A DNA stretch of 27,202 nucleotides from Chara braunii. Taxonomy: Eukaryota; Streptophyta; Charophyceae; Charales; Characeae. Position numbers and translations under genes: made by a program. The notes beneath the pieces are model-generated. The model worked only from the letters and a program-made list of their open reading frames with translations, searched no databases and was not told the origin of the DNA. The stretch lies in assembly GCA_003427395.1 (NCBI GenBank), contig BFEA01000511.1:8121-35322 (forward strand). The letters are read 5' to 3'. This document shows, one piece after another, positions 9,613 to 18,797 of this stretch. Within the stretch, counting starts at the first letter, position 1. Each line of letters begins with the position of its first letter.

Positions 9613-9649
<37 letters not shown>
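9613..9649 (+). repeat. Poly-C tract (37 nt)
   Basis: Uninterrupted C run. The polyglycine/polyproline frames across it are artefacts. Confidence 0.95.
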
Positions 9650-9985
9650 ACAACCCTCCCCCTCAACCCTCTCTCTTTCCGACAGTTTGTTAACTTTGTT
9701 AACCTTCTTTTTTCTTTTTTTTTTCACTTTTTTGTTGGACGGTGTTGGCATATTGTCTGATGACCAAAAAACGGGATGACACCCACAGCTGGCGTGGTAG
9801 ATTCGACAGGGAAAAGGAGGGAGGCCAGGAGAGAGAAGAAGGAGAGATGAGGAGAGAATAACGATATGTGGACAAGCAAACGAGCAGGAAGAAGAAGAAG
9901 AGGGAGTGGAGCGGGTGGAGGAAGGAGAGGGAGAAGAATAGTGACAAGCACCGCCCGAAGCTGCCTCTCGTTCACACATCACATG

Positions 9986-10022
9986 AACAAGAAGAAGAAG
10001 AAGAAGAAGAAGAAGAAGAAGA
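9986..10022 (+). repeat. (AAG)n microsatellite
   Basis: About twelve AAG units after a longer purine-rich tract (9808-9950). The opposite strand gives an artefactual Leu/Ser-rich frame. Confidence 0.95.
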
Positions 10023-10449
10023 ATGGCGGTAAACAGAGGCCAGTCACTGCAGCCTAAATCACTCAAAACACATTCTTAGAGACCATAAACATTCAACCAG
10101 ACACGGCCACGTGGCCTACACGAAGACATGCAAGACATACCATGAGCGAGAGAGAAAAGAGAACACATCCATGCTGAGATAGAAAAGGAGGAAGAGAGGC
10201 GAAGCGAGATTAAGAGAGATTGAGAATTGGTACATCTATATGTCTCCCGAACGCTACACGTGATGTCCGTGCCGAGCAAAGCAAGGTCAACTACCCCGGC
10301 AAGACCCTACGCGTTTCATCTGGAGCCGGTTCCGGAATCGTCAGGGGTCGTGACGCAGTCGAGTGACGTGGCATGGCTGCCGGAAGGGACACGAATGCAT
10401 ACTCATTCATTCACTACCGTTATTAGCAGCAGGATAAACGCAGATGAAG

Positions 10450-10456
10450 AAGGAAC

Positions 10457-10489
<33 letters not shown>

Positions 10490-10830
10490 CTCAGCTCTGA
10501 GGGTATTTACAGTGTCATCTGTCACGCCCATGCAGATACGTCATCTTTTTCTTTTCCGCCCCCCTCCTCTTTGCAGATACGTCCTGTCGACGGCATTCCG
10601 AAAAAAAAAAAAAAGAAAGAAAAAAAAAAAGAACTTCAACGGCTGACAATTACCCATGGGCTCCAATCCCCAACCACTCCCATGAATAGCAGAGGGATAA
10701 GCTCACCTAAAAAAAAAAAAAACTCTGAGATTTACGTCATTTTTTTATTTTTTAATTTTTTTTTTTTCCACAGATACGTCACATTTTGACGGCTGACGAT
10801 TACTAATTGGCTGGCACCATCCGACCTTTT
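10450..10830 (+). repeat. Degenerate repeats of CAGATACGTC and ACGGCTGACRATTAC, with A/T runs
   Basis: CAGATACGTC occurs at about 10514, 10575 and 10772. ACGGCTGAC(A/G)ATTAC occurs at about 10639 and 10789. They are separated by A-rich and T-rich runs and by related (C)CATGGGCTCC/ATTGGCTGGC phrases. This looks like an old tandem duplication with indels. No gene. Confidence 0.5.
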
Positions 10831-10905
10831 GTCTTCCTCATGGAATTTTTTTTATTTTTTTTTTTGGGTAGCCCTTTTGTTTTTCCCCCCCCCCCTTTCT
10901 CAATT

Positions 10906-11119
10906 NNNNNNNNNNNNNNNNNNNNNNNNNNNNNNNNNNNNNNNNNNNNNNNNNNNNNNNNNNNNNNNNNNNNNNNNNNNNNNNNNNNNNNNNNNNNNNN
11001 NNNNNNNNNNNNNNNNNNNNNNNNNNNNNNNNNNNNNNNNNNNNNNNNNNNNNNNNNNNNNNNNNNNNNNNNNNNNNNNNNNNNNNNNNNNNNNNNNNNN
11101 NNNNNNNNNNNNNNNNNNN
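10906..11119. other. Assembly gap (214 N)
   Basis: All N, flanked by C and T runs on the left and a T run on the right (11120-11149). The gap probably covers an unsequenceable homopolymer or repeat. Its true length is unknown. Confidence 1.
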
Positions 11120-11153
<34 letters not shown>

Positions 11154-11305
11154 CAGCTACATTCTTCTCTCAGCTTCACCTCCCACTACCTACCTACCTA
11201 CCACTACTCGTAATTATAGCTCTACGGGAACCCCGCGGCAGCCAGAAACGTTTTCACGACAGAACAATGCGGCGGCTGCTCCCCACGTGCAGGTGGGCGA
11301 TACCG

Positions 11306-11409
11306 GGGGCAAGGTCCCACTTGCACGGATTAGGAGATTTCGGTCGTTGATCTTTGCTATCCTATCTACGGTCAGTATCTCTTAATTGGTGCAAGTGGGA
11401 CCTAGCCCC
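11306..11409. mobile_element. ~104-bp MITE, GGGGCAAGGTCCCACTTGCAC termini
   Basis: The left end GGGGCAAGGTCCCACTTGCAC and the reverse complement of the right end GGGGCTAGGTCCCACTTGCAC differ at one position. Internal pairing (ATTAGGAGAT with ATCTCTTAAT) extends the stem. It abuts or overlaps the fold-back at 11402-11506, so the target duplication is ambiguous. A lone copy of the GTGCAAGTGGGAC end is also present at about 16507. Confidence 0.65.
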
Positions 11410-11506
11410 CGAATAGAAGGCCCGCTAATTATCCCTGTATTTAGACTGAAAGTTTCCCCAAATACAGCTACAATGACTGGGTGTTCTATTGGGGTGAAGA
11501 CGTTAG
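11402..11506. mobile_element. Fold-back MITE, CTAACGTCTTC family, copy 2
   Basis: The left arm (11402-11442, ending CCCTGTATTT) and right arm (11460-11506, AAATACAGCTACAATGACTG to GACGTTAG) are imperfect inverted copies around a 17-nt loop. The right arm is the reverse complement of the left arm of 7395-7488, with about 85-90% match by eye. No coding. Confidence 0.65.
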
Positions 11507-11805
11507 AGATGGATAAGTCAGCGCAGCGAAACGAAGCCACGTGTCAAAATTATATATATATATTTTTTTAATCCAAACAGTCATTTCTTATCTGTGTTAT
11601 CTTCGCATCTGGTTCTGTTCACCGAAGACACGTTCTTATAAATTTCTTAATGCGTCCATTTATTTATTGTTTTCGAGAAAAAAAAAAGATTGGGCGACAG
11701 GGGGATATTGTTTTCAAGAAAAAAAAAAAAAAAAAAAGATTGGGCGACAGCTTGAGAAACCAACAGTGCGACAAAAGGAATTCCAAATGACGAAGCAATA
11801 CAAGC

Positions 11806-11907
11806 ATTTATTATTATTATTATTATTTATTATTATTATTATTTATTATTATTATTATTTATTATTATTTATTATTATTATTTATTATTATTTATTATTA
11901 TTATTTA
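11806..11907 (+). repeat. (TTA)n/(TTAT)n microsatellite
   Basis: About 100 bp of TTA units with periodic extra T, followed by an end-like sequence GCAAACCGGGCCCAGCGTCCCTT. Confidence 0.95.
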
Positions 11908-11911
11908 GAAC

Positions 11912-11940
11912 AATTGCAAACCGGGCCCAGCGTCCCTTAT
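11912..11940 (+). repeat. Dispersed terminus CGGGCCCAGCGTCCCTT
   Basis: Another copy of the end-like motif seen at 5977-6040, 15157-15230 and 24205-24232. Confidence 0.45.
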
Positions 11941-12807
11941 AATTGGAATACATTGATGATCAATGAAAATTTGGGATGATTCAGGAACGTTTCAGGATGA
12001 TTGGGTAATATTAAGCTACAGATTGATGCTGACTACTCAGAATACTGAATATCTACTCAGATCTCACATAATACCCTAACCCTAACCTAAAAACACGAAA
12101 CAAATTAAGCACCTAACCCACAACAAATGAAACACTAATAAAGCAAGACAAAAATGCAAACAAAACACTCCTCAACCATCCGAACTAAACGTCACTGAGC
12201 AATCAAAAAAAAAAAAAAAGGAAAAAAAAAGAAAAGCTAAAAGAAAGCTCCTACAGGGAATACCAAGCCCTAACACAAGCGAAAACACACGAATGTGCAA
12301 AGCTGAAGCAATCGTCAGCGCCATCATAGCAAGCAGGATCATATCTTCAAAGCGCCCATGAATCGTCAAAATCTCGCCAAAGGCCACTCCAGGCTGCACC
12401 TGGTCACCCAGAAGCCGGACAAGTCGTCCTCAATGGTGTTGCAATCAGCAATTTGCACTCTAGCAATCAAGTGTCATCGACCAAACAGGTGGAGACCTAA
12501 ACGCCGCAGGCCGCCCCCCCGAGTATAGGGGAGCGAGACAACCCCTCAACTACTCCATATCAAGGCCCCGGGGACAGAGCCCCCGGTCGGTTACGTAAGG
12601 TATAGTGGCCATGTCCGGATCCCGCCCACAAGCCGCCCCCACTTCTCTGCTCTCTCCTAATGTTTCCTTTTTTTTTTTTGTTTTTTTTTTTTCAAGAAAC
12701 AGCCCTCCTAATTTGATCTCCTCGTCTCCTTGTCTTCTCTCTTTTTCCCTTTTTTCATTCAAAAAAAAAAACGTTTTCTCTGCACGCTGCGTACGCACTC
12801 GTTTCTT
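11941..12807. other. No recognised gene
   Basis: AT-rich to mixed sequence with A and T runs. Around 12072-12092 a short CCCTAACCCTAACC phrase occurs, too short to be a telomere. No protein domain or RNA gene is seen. Confidence 0.4.
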
Positions 12808-12951
12808 TCCTTCTTCTTCTATCCCCCCCTTTTTTTCCTTTTTTTTTTTTGGGCACTTGTTCCTTCTTGCGTATCATCCTTGCAACCCAAGAAGGAACAA
12901 ATGGGAAAAAAAAAAAAGAAAAAAGAAGAGGGGGGGAAGTAGAGGAAGAAG
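12808..12951. repeat. Polypurine/polypyrimidine fold-back
   Basis: A pyrimidine-rich arm (12808-12871, ending CACTTGTTCCTTCTTG) is followed by a 14-nt spacer and its imperfect reverse complement (12886-12951, starting CAAGAAGGAACAAATG, then A-rich and G-rich runs). A further GAAGAAGGAACAAGT copy sits at the end of the right arm. Structural repeat, no coding. Confidence 0.7.
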
Positions 12952-13471
12952 GAACAAGTCCATTCACTTCTTCCTTTTTTTTTCTTTTTTTTTGTTTGGG
13001 AAACATTTAATATTTGCATGTAACAGTTGTTTTGATTGGCACTCAACCAGGCTGTATTGCGATTTCACACCTGACGCGCTGACGTCAGTCCGGAAGATAG
13101 AACTCGCTCCACAATTGACACGTGTAAAGAATCTGCATAATCTTCGCCTCCTCTTTGTTTTATCTTTTTCCTTCTCTCTTTTTTTCCATTTACCAGGGGG
13201 CAGACTAGTTGGGCCCTCTCGCTTTCCGGCTTTTGTTCGGGTCACTATTAATAAGATAGCATGGGGGGTGAGAGTCTTCTTCAAAGACAAGAACTGGTAT
13301 TGGGCCCAAAAGGCCCCAAACAGCCCTGCCAGCTCAAGCCGGGTACACCTGCCCTCACCACGCCTTGGGGGGACAGGCAACAGGAAGGACGGAGAACTCT
13401 GCCAACATATATCAGTTTGTCCAAATATTTGTCAGTCATTGATATGTCTTGTGAAATGGGGGTCCAGCAAA

Positions 13472-15148
13472 GGGCCTCGTTAGACACTCCTTACGAGTTC
13501 CTTGAGCCACAAGGAAATTTCCTTGTGGCTCTTTAGGGAAATTTGTGGTGTCTTTCCACTCATCCTTGGGGACCTGCCCGGAGGATGTTTCCTTGTGGCA
13601 TGCCCGCGGCCATTTTCATACGGAAATTAGTGGCCGCGGGTCGGTGGTCCTTGGTTCACCGTCTTTTGTCCGTGTGGAGGCAGCGTGGTCCAGCGACGTG
13701 TGGGGGGAAACAGCATGAGGCGGGCGACGGGAAAAAAATTTAACCCGGGGGACGTCGACGTTTGAAATTCGAATTTGACGGCTGCGATGACGGCGACGAC
13801 GTGCGGCTGGCGGCGTGAAGACGGCGTACTACTGAAACGAGCTCAGCGGCCGCGTCACTTTCGTCCCCCGGCCATTGCGAGTGCGCAGGCATCGTCGGGT
13901 GCGTCCATCGCCGTCGACCTTCGCACACGTCGACCGTGCCTTGAAACACATTTCCATCTGCGGGACTGCATCCAGAGAAAAGGGGGCAGCTTTCGACGAA
14001 CGTCTTCGGCTTCTTCGTTGGGTGTGGAAGGACGACACACACGGCAGTGGAGCGATGGGTCCGTGTCGAGGTCGCGGCTATGCAGGGCGGCAGAGAGGGT
14101 GGACATGCGGTGTTGACACCTCTTGAGCTGCAGGCCGTGGCGGCGGCTGTGTCTACCGTTGTTCTTCGATGTCAGCAGGAAGGAGCAGTTGCGCGCGCGT
14201 AGACGGAGGACATTGATGCAAGCTCCAGACGATGGCCCCGACTGCGTGGCGACCTCGGCGGCTGTTGTTCAGCTGTGCTACGCGTTGGGTTGTGGAGTAC
14301 TTCCTCGAGCAACGCCGAGGTGGTGGATGAAGCGCAGGACAGGGAGCTGCCGGTCTGCCGTTGGTCAGTCGTCAATCCATTCTGTCGCCGTTCTTGGAAG
14401 ATCTCCTTTTGCGAGCTGCGACAGGGAGCAGGCCGACGAAACACACGTGGAAGAAGACAACGATGAGAAGCAGCACGACGGCGAGGAGTAGCAGAGGCAG
14501 TCTGTGCAGCAGGTCGGCCATGTAAGGGCCATGGAAAGGGCAGCAGCTCCACGTCAATGGTCGACCGTCCAACGAAGAACTCCATCGACAGAAGAAAAAG
14601 TGAGGGAAGATCTGTGCTCCGACATGCAAGGCATGACGACAACCGACGAAAACGACGATCTTCCAAAATAAAACTGTCGCCGCCGAACGCAGCGCCGGCA
14701 CGTACAAGCATTCAAATTTCCGACCGTTGTCGACAATCGCCCAGCGCAGCAGACCGCATGACACCGGTCGGCGACGCCCGATTCGACGGACGGAGGCCTC
14801 ACGCGGACGTTGACCGTTTGGAGCCGTTGGGGTGGCAGCCAGATGGTGGAGGGCAGGGATGTCCGTGCTCCCGTTTGGTGGACCACGTCTGGACCACCCT
14901 CAAACTGAAACTGTGCGTCGACCGTGACACATGCCTTCGCCGCTCCGAATTCTGCGCTTCCTTGTGCTCCGAGGGACCTCGGGAGGTCCCTTGGGGATTA
15001 GGAAAAATTGGCTGTAGCCACAAGGACGCCACAAGGAAATTTCCTTGTGCTGTTTTCACTTTTTTTTTCATGAATCTTCCCCAAGGACAGGTGGAACGAG
15101 CACTTCCTTGTGGATTTCGGGTCCACAAGGAGTGTCTAACGAGGCCCC
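13472..15148. mobile_element. 1.68-kb TIR DNA element, GC-rich core, CCACAAGGAA subterminal repeats
   Basis: The left end reads GGGCCTCGTTAGACACTCCTT. The right end is its exact inverted copy (15127-15148, AAGGAGTGTCTAACGAGGCC). Further subterminal similarity includes TCCACTCATCCTTGGGGA versus TCCACCTGTCCTTGGGGA. CCACAAGGAA or its complement recurs at both ends, including the self-complementary AAGGAAATTTCCTT near 13510 and 15035. The interior (about 13740-14950) is GC-rich and CpG-rich, unlike its flanks. It has open frames on both strands but nothing resembling a transposase. It is either a non-autonomous element or one carrying captured host sequence. The target duplication is not clear (possibly CAA with a 1-nt offset). 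Confidence 0.7.
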
Positions 15149-15156
15149 AAGTCTTG

Positions 15157-15230
15157 TAATATGAGGGAAGCTGGAGCTCGTTTCCAGACCAGGTGCAGCT
15201 CCCCACCAATAGATGGAGCCTTCCACTTGG
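15157..15230 (-). repeat. Dispersed terminus, inverted copy of 5977-6040
   Basis: Read on the minus strand, it contains GGCTCCATCTATTGGTGGGG followed by CACCTG, CTGGAAACG and CTCCAGC-TCCCT, matching 5977-6040 in order. It directly abuts the right end of the TIR element. Confidence 0.55.
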
Positions 15231-15510
15231 GAGCCTCTTAGGGAGTCTGCTCTTACCACCTCCCTAAGTGGTATTCGAATCTAAAGAGAGAAAAAAAAAG
15301 AAAAAAAAAAAAGAACTGGTATTGCTGCCTCGGGGGCCTCGACCCACAAGCATCGTTTAAAACTGTGTGTCCGACAACGGAGATGCACGTCATCCAAGTC
15401 ATCTAGCGGTCCGTTTTTAATAAAAAAGGCAATAGAGACTATCTTTGCTTTTTCTTACAACAAAAAGCAGAAGAATATACGTTCTACTCCCCCTACCCTC
15501 ACCACTTTCC

Positions 15511-15552
15511 GTTGAGCTACCTGTCTCCTTTTTTCGAGACAGCTAGCTCAAC
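15511..15552. repeat. Short hairpin, 17-bp arms
   Basis: GTTGAGCTACCTGTCTC (15511-15527) pairs with GAGACAGCTAGCTCAAC (15536-15552) with one mismatch around an 8-nt loop. Role unknown. Confidence 0.7.
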
Positions 15553-15716
15553 GACCCTCTCGTTCCCCCAAAGGGCGTTTTTTTAGAGAAACTGAACGAG
15601 CCTCCTTCCGTTTGCCATTTTTGTACAAAAGGGATTCTGGCAACTCACTCTTGATTTTCTGCTGTGGAATGGAAGTGCCCGTATGCCACCCCAATTGTTT
15701 TTGTTTTTGTTTTTCC

Positions 15717-15882
15717 CCGCGTGGGAAAATAAGGAAAACTGGCTATTTTCCCAAACTCCTGAATATTCGGAGGTCGGGCCCGACGACGACTGCCATTGAT
15801 AAATCTGATCGGTGGCCGTAGTTTCGTTTCGGCCTCTGAAAAGGTCGGACGCCTACCCGAGGCCCGCTATTTTCCCACGCGG
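15717..15882. mobile_element. 166-bp inverted-repeat element, CCGCGTGGGAAAATA ends
   Basis: The 15-bp ends are perfect inverted copies (15717-15731 and 15868-15882). The inner part includes GGTCGGGCCCGACGACG. Probably a small MITE. No coding capacity. Confidence 0.55.
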
Positions 15883-15904
15883 CAAAGGTACTATATTCTT
15901 CTCT

Positions 15905-16385
15905 TATCTATCTCATTTTTCTTGCTAGTACTCATCTATCTCATCCTCTCACTAGTGTATGTGTAGTAGGGGGGAACACCAACCAACCCGGATCTCTCCC
16001 CAGCCCACGGGATAGGTTGGCACCACAGCAGTGGTGCGAGAGCAAGGCTGTACCAGTCCCTCATCACGGTGACGAGGGGTGGGCAGGCATTGCCGATGGG
16101 GGAAATCGGCGGTGCTAGCGCTGAGCAATGGCCAGTCACTGCACCTCCCCCTACCCATCCCCCAAACCCCACCTGGCGGTGTCTAATGGCCAATATTGTA
16201 GCTGCATAGCAACCAACAACATCAACCAAGGTCCTGCCAATGCTGGCTTGGGGGGCCAACCGGTTATCTCTAGCTGGTAGAACACCAAGCTTGCCCAGGC
16301 ACGTACGTGAGGCCAATGGGAATTGAACCCACGACCTCCTGAATGCAACTTCTGTGCCTTTTATGAATTTCTAGGCCAGCAATTG
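15905..16385 (-). mobile_element. Probable tRNA-derived SINE
   Basis: On the minus strand, CAGGAGGTCGTGGGTTCAAT followed by TCCCATTGGCC has a T-arm form: GTGGG stem, TTCAATT loop, CCCAT stem. It contains a Pol III B-box, GGTTCAATTCC (plus 16319-16329). An A-box-like TGGCCTAGAAATTC lies about 50 nt upstream. The acceptor and D stems do not close, so it is not a functional tRNA. The body continues about 400 bp to a short-repeat tail (GATGAGATAGATGAG and AGATAGATAAG, about 15905-15950), a usual SINE ending. Boundaries are approximate and no second copy is in the window. Confidence 0.45.
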
Positions 16386-17147
16386 TGAAAGAAAGAAAAA
16401 CCAGAACAATTGTATTCGTGCCATTTATAAATGAATTTCTCATTTGAAATTGAATAAGAATGATTTTTTTTAACTGTCGCACCGTTGAGCTGCCTCGACT
16501 AAACGGTGCAAGTGGGACAAGGTCCCTGGCATAGACATCATGACAGTACACCCTATGCATCCACACTTCCACCAACCCGGTACATCTGCATGACCTGTTC
16601 GCAGTCTTCCACAGAAATCTCAATATTCTCAATTTCTACAAAAAAAAAATAGCAAGGCACGAAGCTTCAAAAACCCCCCCCCCCCCAAAAAAAAAACCAT
16701 AATATTGAAGCTTTGCGCCAATGCAAAGTGGCCAACTAAATGGCCAACAAATGAATTAAAAAAAAATATACTGGCCGATGGGCAGCTGCCTCCACCAAAA
16801 CAAAGACAATAGACACTACGCTACTGGATCAACAACTGACGGATGTCACGGACAGCCGCACGTGATAGAAAACGGAGGAGCAGCACAAGCGTAAAGCAAT
16901 GCTAGTGGGTCGAGGCCCGGGAAACTGAAAGGTTTTCCAAAAAAAAAACAGAACTGATATGTGTTCTTTGAACTTCTTTCTCAACCAAAAAAAAAAAAAA
17001 AAAAAATTTTTGTATAAAAAAAAAGGAATCTTTTTTTTTTTTTTTTTTTTTTGGAGAAACATAACATTTTCCATTCCAGTGAGACAACCAGGGGCCCGGG
17101 AACACACCCCTACATATCAACCCGGTACAAATCTGCTGAGGCCAATA
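16386..17147. other. No recognised gene; homopolymer-rich flank of the PLE
   Basis: Holds a lone GTGCAAGTGGGAC MITE-like end near 16507, a small CACCGTT/AACGGTG hairpin (about 16488-16506), a C run at about 16674-16686 and long A/T runs at 16988-17052. No coding signal. Confidence 0.4.
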
Positions 17148-17767
17148 CTCATTCTGAATTTTTGTTTCTCAACTCTCTGGGCAGTTTGCGCATTCGCACT
17201 TATGGAACCCAAATTGTTGATGATGTATCAATTTTTGTTCGGTACAAAAAGAGCGTGGGACCTGAGGAGGCGGAGCAAGTAATTCGGAAATTTAGAGGCT
17301 GTTACAATGAGAACTTGACGCTCGAGCGGACGGACAAAGGAAGTACCTGGGATTTCCTGGGCTGTGTAATCACTGTGTAGGACCAGGTAGATGGTGTGGT
17401 TTGTATTGCTACTCATAAAAATCAGGGGGCGGTACAAAAGGGAAGATTGGTCTTTCAGAATCTACAGGATTTCTGCACCTATTCTAGTAGGCAACAAAAA
17501 TTGGCAGTCATCACTTCCTTTCTTCATCGGGCTCAGAGGTATACAACGATGAAGGGAGCGGAGGCACACTTTCTGCTGACGCTGAAGATTGAATTACGGA
17601 TTAGGGGGTTTCCCGACCTTTATTTTGACTTGACTCTTCGTTCCTTCTCCCAAAAATTTGGGGGGGACTGGGATGATTGCGTTTTGTGCTTCACTGGATG
17701 GACATCAAGTAGTATTGGGAAAAGTACTGGGTTTGGGTCTTGGTTTGAAAATGGGTATCGGGGTTGA
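17148..17767 (+). pseudogene. Truncated PLE reverse transcriptase (motif C to thumb)
   Basis: The frame starts within the RT: motif C is IVDDVSIFVRY (Asp pair at 17219-17224), then NENLTLERTDKGSTWDFLGC (motif D/E region). One in-frame TAG (17378-17380) is followed by about 125 codons of thumb: SFLHRAQRYTT, then ELRIRGFPDLYFDLTLRSF. The RA-R...RGFP spacing is as in PLE thumbs. This fragment is less damaged than the matching part of the full unit: it keeps TAC (17303) and CAG (17465) where the other copy has TAG, and lacks its 1-nt deletion. Upstream motifs are absent because the unit is 5'-truncated. Confidence 0.8.
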
Positions 17768-17911
17768 TGAACTGAGGGAGGGATACCGGGTTTATGTCTG
17801 GGTTTGAGCATGGGTACCGGGGGTGGGGACCGTGGGAATTGGCTTGGGTTCCCATGCTCCTTTCTTTCTCTGACTATCTGTTGATGAGAGGTTCGTGGCC
17901 TTTGGCAGGTG

Positions 17912-18131
17912 GGCTGTGGGAGTTGGCCTGGGACTTTTTGCCCCTGTTTTCTTTTTCTATTTCGGTGGTACAGAGCTCGAGGCTTTCGGGTTCGTGTTTG
18001 GTCTCAGGGCCTAGTTTCTGGCGCTGTGGAGATTGGCCTAGGACTTTTTGCCCTTGTCTTCTTTTCGATTTCTGTGGTGCGGAGCCCGAGGATTTCAGGA
18101 TCGCGTCTGGTCTCAGGGCCTTGGTTGTGGC
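17912..18131 (+). repeat. Two tandem ~110-bp units inside the PLE repeat
   Basis: Units start near GTGGGAGTTGGCCTGGGACT (17916) and GTGGAGATTGGCCTAGGACT (18026) and end with GGTCTCAGGGCCT plus TGGCGC. A shorter related start lies at 17832. The same pair is present in the downstream copy (23387 and 23498), so the duplication predates the tandem arrangement. Confidence 0.75.
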
Positions 18132-18311
18132 GCCTACCTTCATCTACCTATGGTCTTAGTCTTCGCTGCTATCTGTCTTGTGTGGTACTACCGTTTTTTT
18201 GGGAAGGTTCGACCTTTTGTCTCTCGAACGTGTAAAGTATCAAGGAGGGTCTACTGTTTCAAGTCTCATTTCTTTTCTGTGGCCGACGAGTTGACTCTAG
18301 ATAGTATATAG
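18048..18311 (+). other. Short hydrophobic open frame in the PLE 3' region
   Basis: The frame encodes GARGFQDRVWSQGLG, a hydrophobic segment (about LPMVLVFAAICLVWYYRFF) and a basic tail ending ADELTLDSI. The counterpart at 23496-23782 keeps most of the peptide but is split between frames by indels. It could be the eroded end of the polyprotein, a separate small membrane peptide, or chance openness in a T-rich tract. No homologue recognised. Confidence 0.3.
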
Positions 18312-18356
18312 TAGATGTAGTAACCTGGTCTGTCCTCCTCAATTCGCGGCTCGAGA

Positions 18357-18407
18357 GACCCCCTGATGAGTGCCAGTTGGCAACCGACCGAAACGTGGCG
18401 TAGGGTC
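18357..18407 (+). ncRNA. Type I hammerhead ribozyme, upstream PLE repeat
   Basis: The core CUGAUGA (18363-18369) and GAAA (18390-18393) are both intact. Stem I pairs GACCC (from 18357; one extra C before the core) with GGGUC (18403-18407). Stem III is ACG/CGU with a UGG loop. The cleavage triplet is GUA, with cleavage predicted after A18402. Stem II (18370-18389) has a G-C closing pair, a bulged U and a GUU/AAC top with a GGC loop, but two mismatches relative to the other copy. Both ends leave through stem I, so it is type I with a short stem III, the form known from PLEs. In the tandem RNA it would free the 5' end of the following unit. Confidence 0.85.
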
Positions 18408-18710
18408 ACGCCACTCCAAGCAGCTAGTCTTCAAGCGTGGTTCAGGATATTGACAACTACGTGGTTGGTATTGACAACTGCCTCTTACGGGAAGCTGGCT
18501 ATGGGAGGTCGGAACAATTTTTTGACCACTCAAGGTCGCGTTCGGGAGAAGACCATGGTGTCTGCTGTCTTTTCTTCTTTCTTCTTTCATCTCCTTTGTC
18601 TCAACTCTTGTTCAACCTTCCGCCTTCTCCTGCTGTGGTGTTCTGGCTACTGAATTTCACCTATGGTTGCTCTCGCATATATATTGTGATAAAGTTGGAA
18701 ACAACTACCA

Positions 18711-18797
18711 TTTATTTGTGTAGTAACCTCCGTAGGGATAAGACTACAGGACGAGTGGCTGCACTAGATTGGCTAGCACAATGCGATTTCAATCACA
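18711..18797 (+). other. 5' leader of the full PLE unit
   Basis: Follows the repeat directly and leads to an ATG in good context (A at -3, G at +4). After ribozyme cleavage at 18402 the leader would be about 395 nt, including the post-ribozyme part of the repeat. GTAGTAACCT occurs both here (18720) and just before the ribozyme (18317). Confidence 0.5.

Larger units (their letters stand above)
17148..18710 (+). repeat. PLE pseudo-LTR-like repeat, upstream (5'-truncated unit)
   Basis: Matches 22619-24188 with roughly 93-95% identity by eye and small indels. It starts abruptly inside the RT frame at CTCATTCTGAATTTTTG and ends at ACAACTACCA, where the next unit's leader begins. It contains the RT palm and thumb end, two 110-bp tandem units, a hydrophobic short frame and a hammerhead. 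Confidence 0.88.

Noticed and set aside
9587-10066. Leu/Ser/Pro-rich minus-strand frames
   Set aside because: Generated by (AAG)n and C-run repeats.
12072-12092. Telomere-like CCCTAACCCTAACC
   Set aside because: Only two to three units and not the usual plant repeat; too short to be meaningful.
12605-13483. 292-codon plus-strand frame rich in Phe/Ser
   Set aside because: Open because of T- and A-rich runs. Translation is low-complexity and crosses a fold-back repeat.
14172-14711. Open frames on both strands inside the GC-rich TIR element
   Set aside because: High GC content lowers stop frequency. No transposase catalytic motif or known domain seen, so not called as CDS.
16317-16385. Functional tRNA gene on the minus strand
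   Set aside because: T arm is good, but acceptor, D and anticodon stems do not close. Better explained as a SINE head.
17236-17282. Second independent RT gene upstream of the main element
   Set aside because: Sequence is a copy of 22619-24188 and begins mid-domain, so it is the truncated tandem unit rather than a separate gene.
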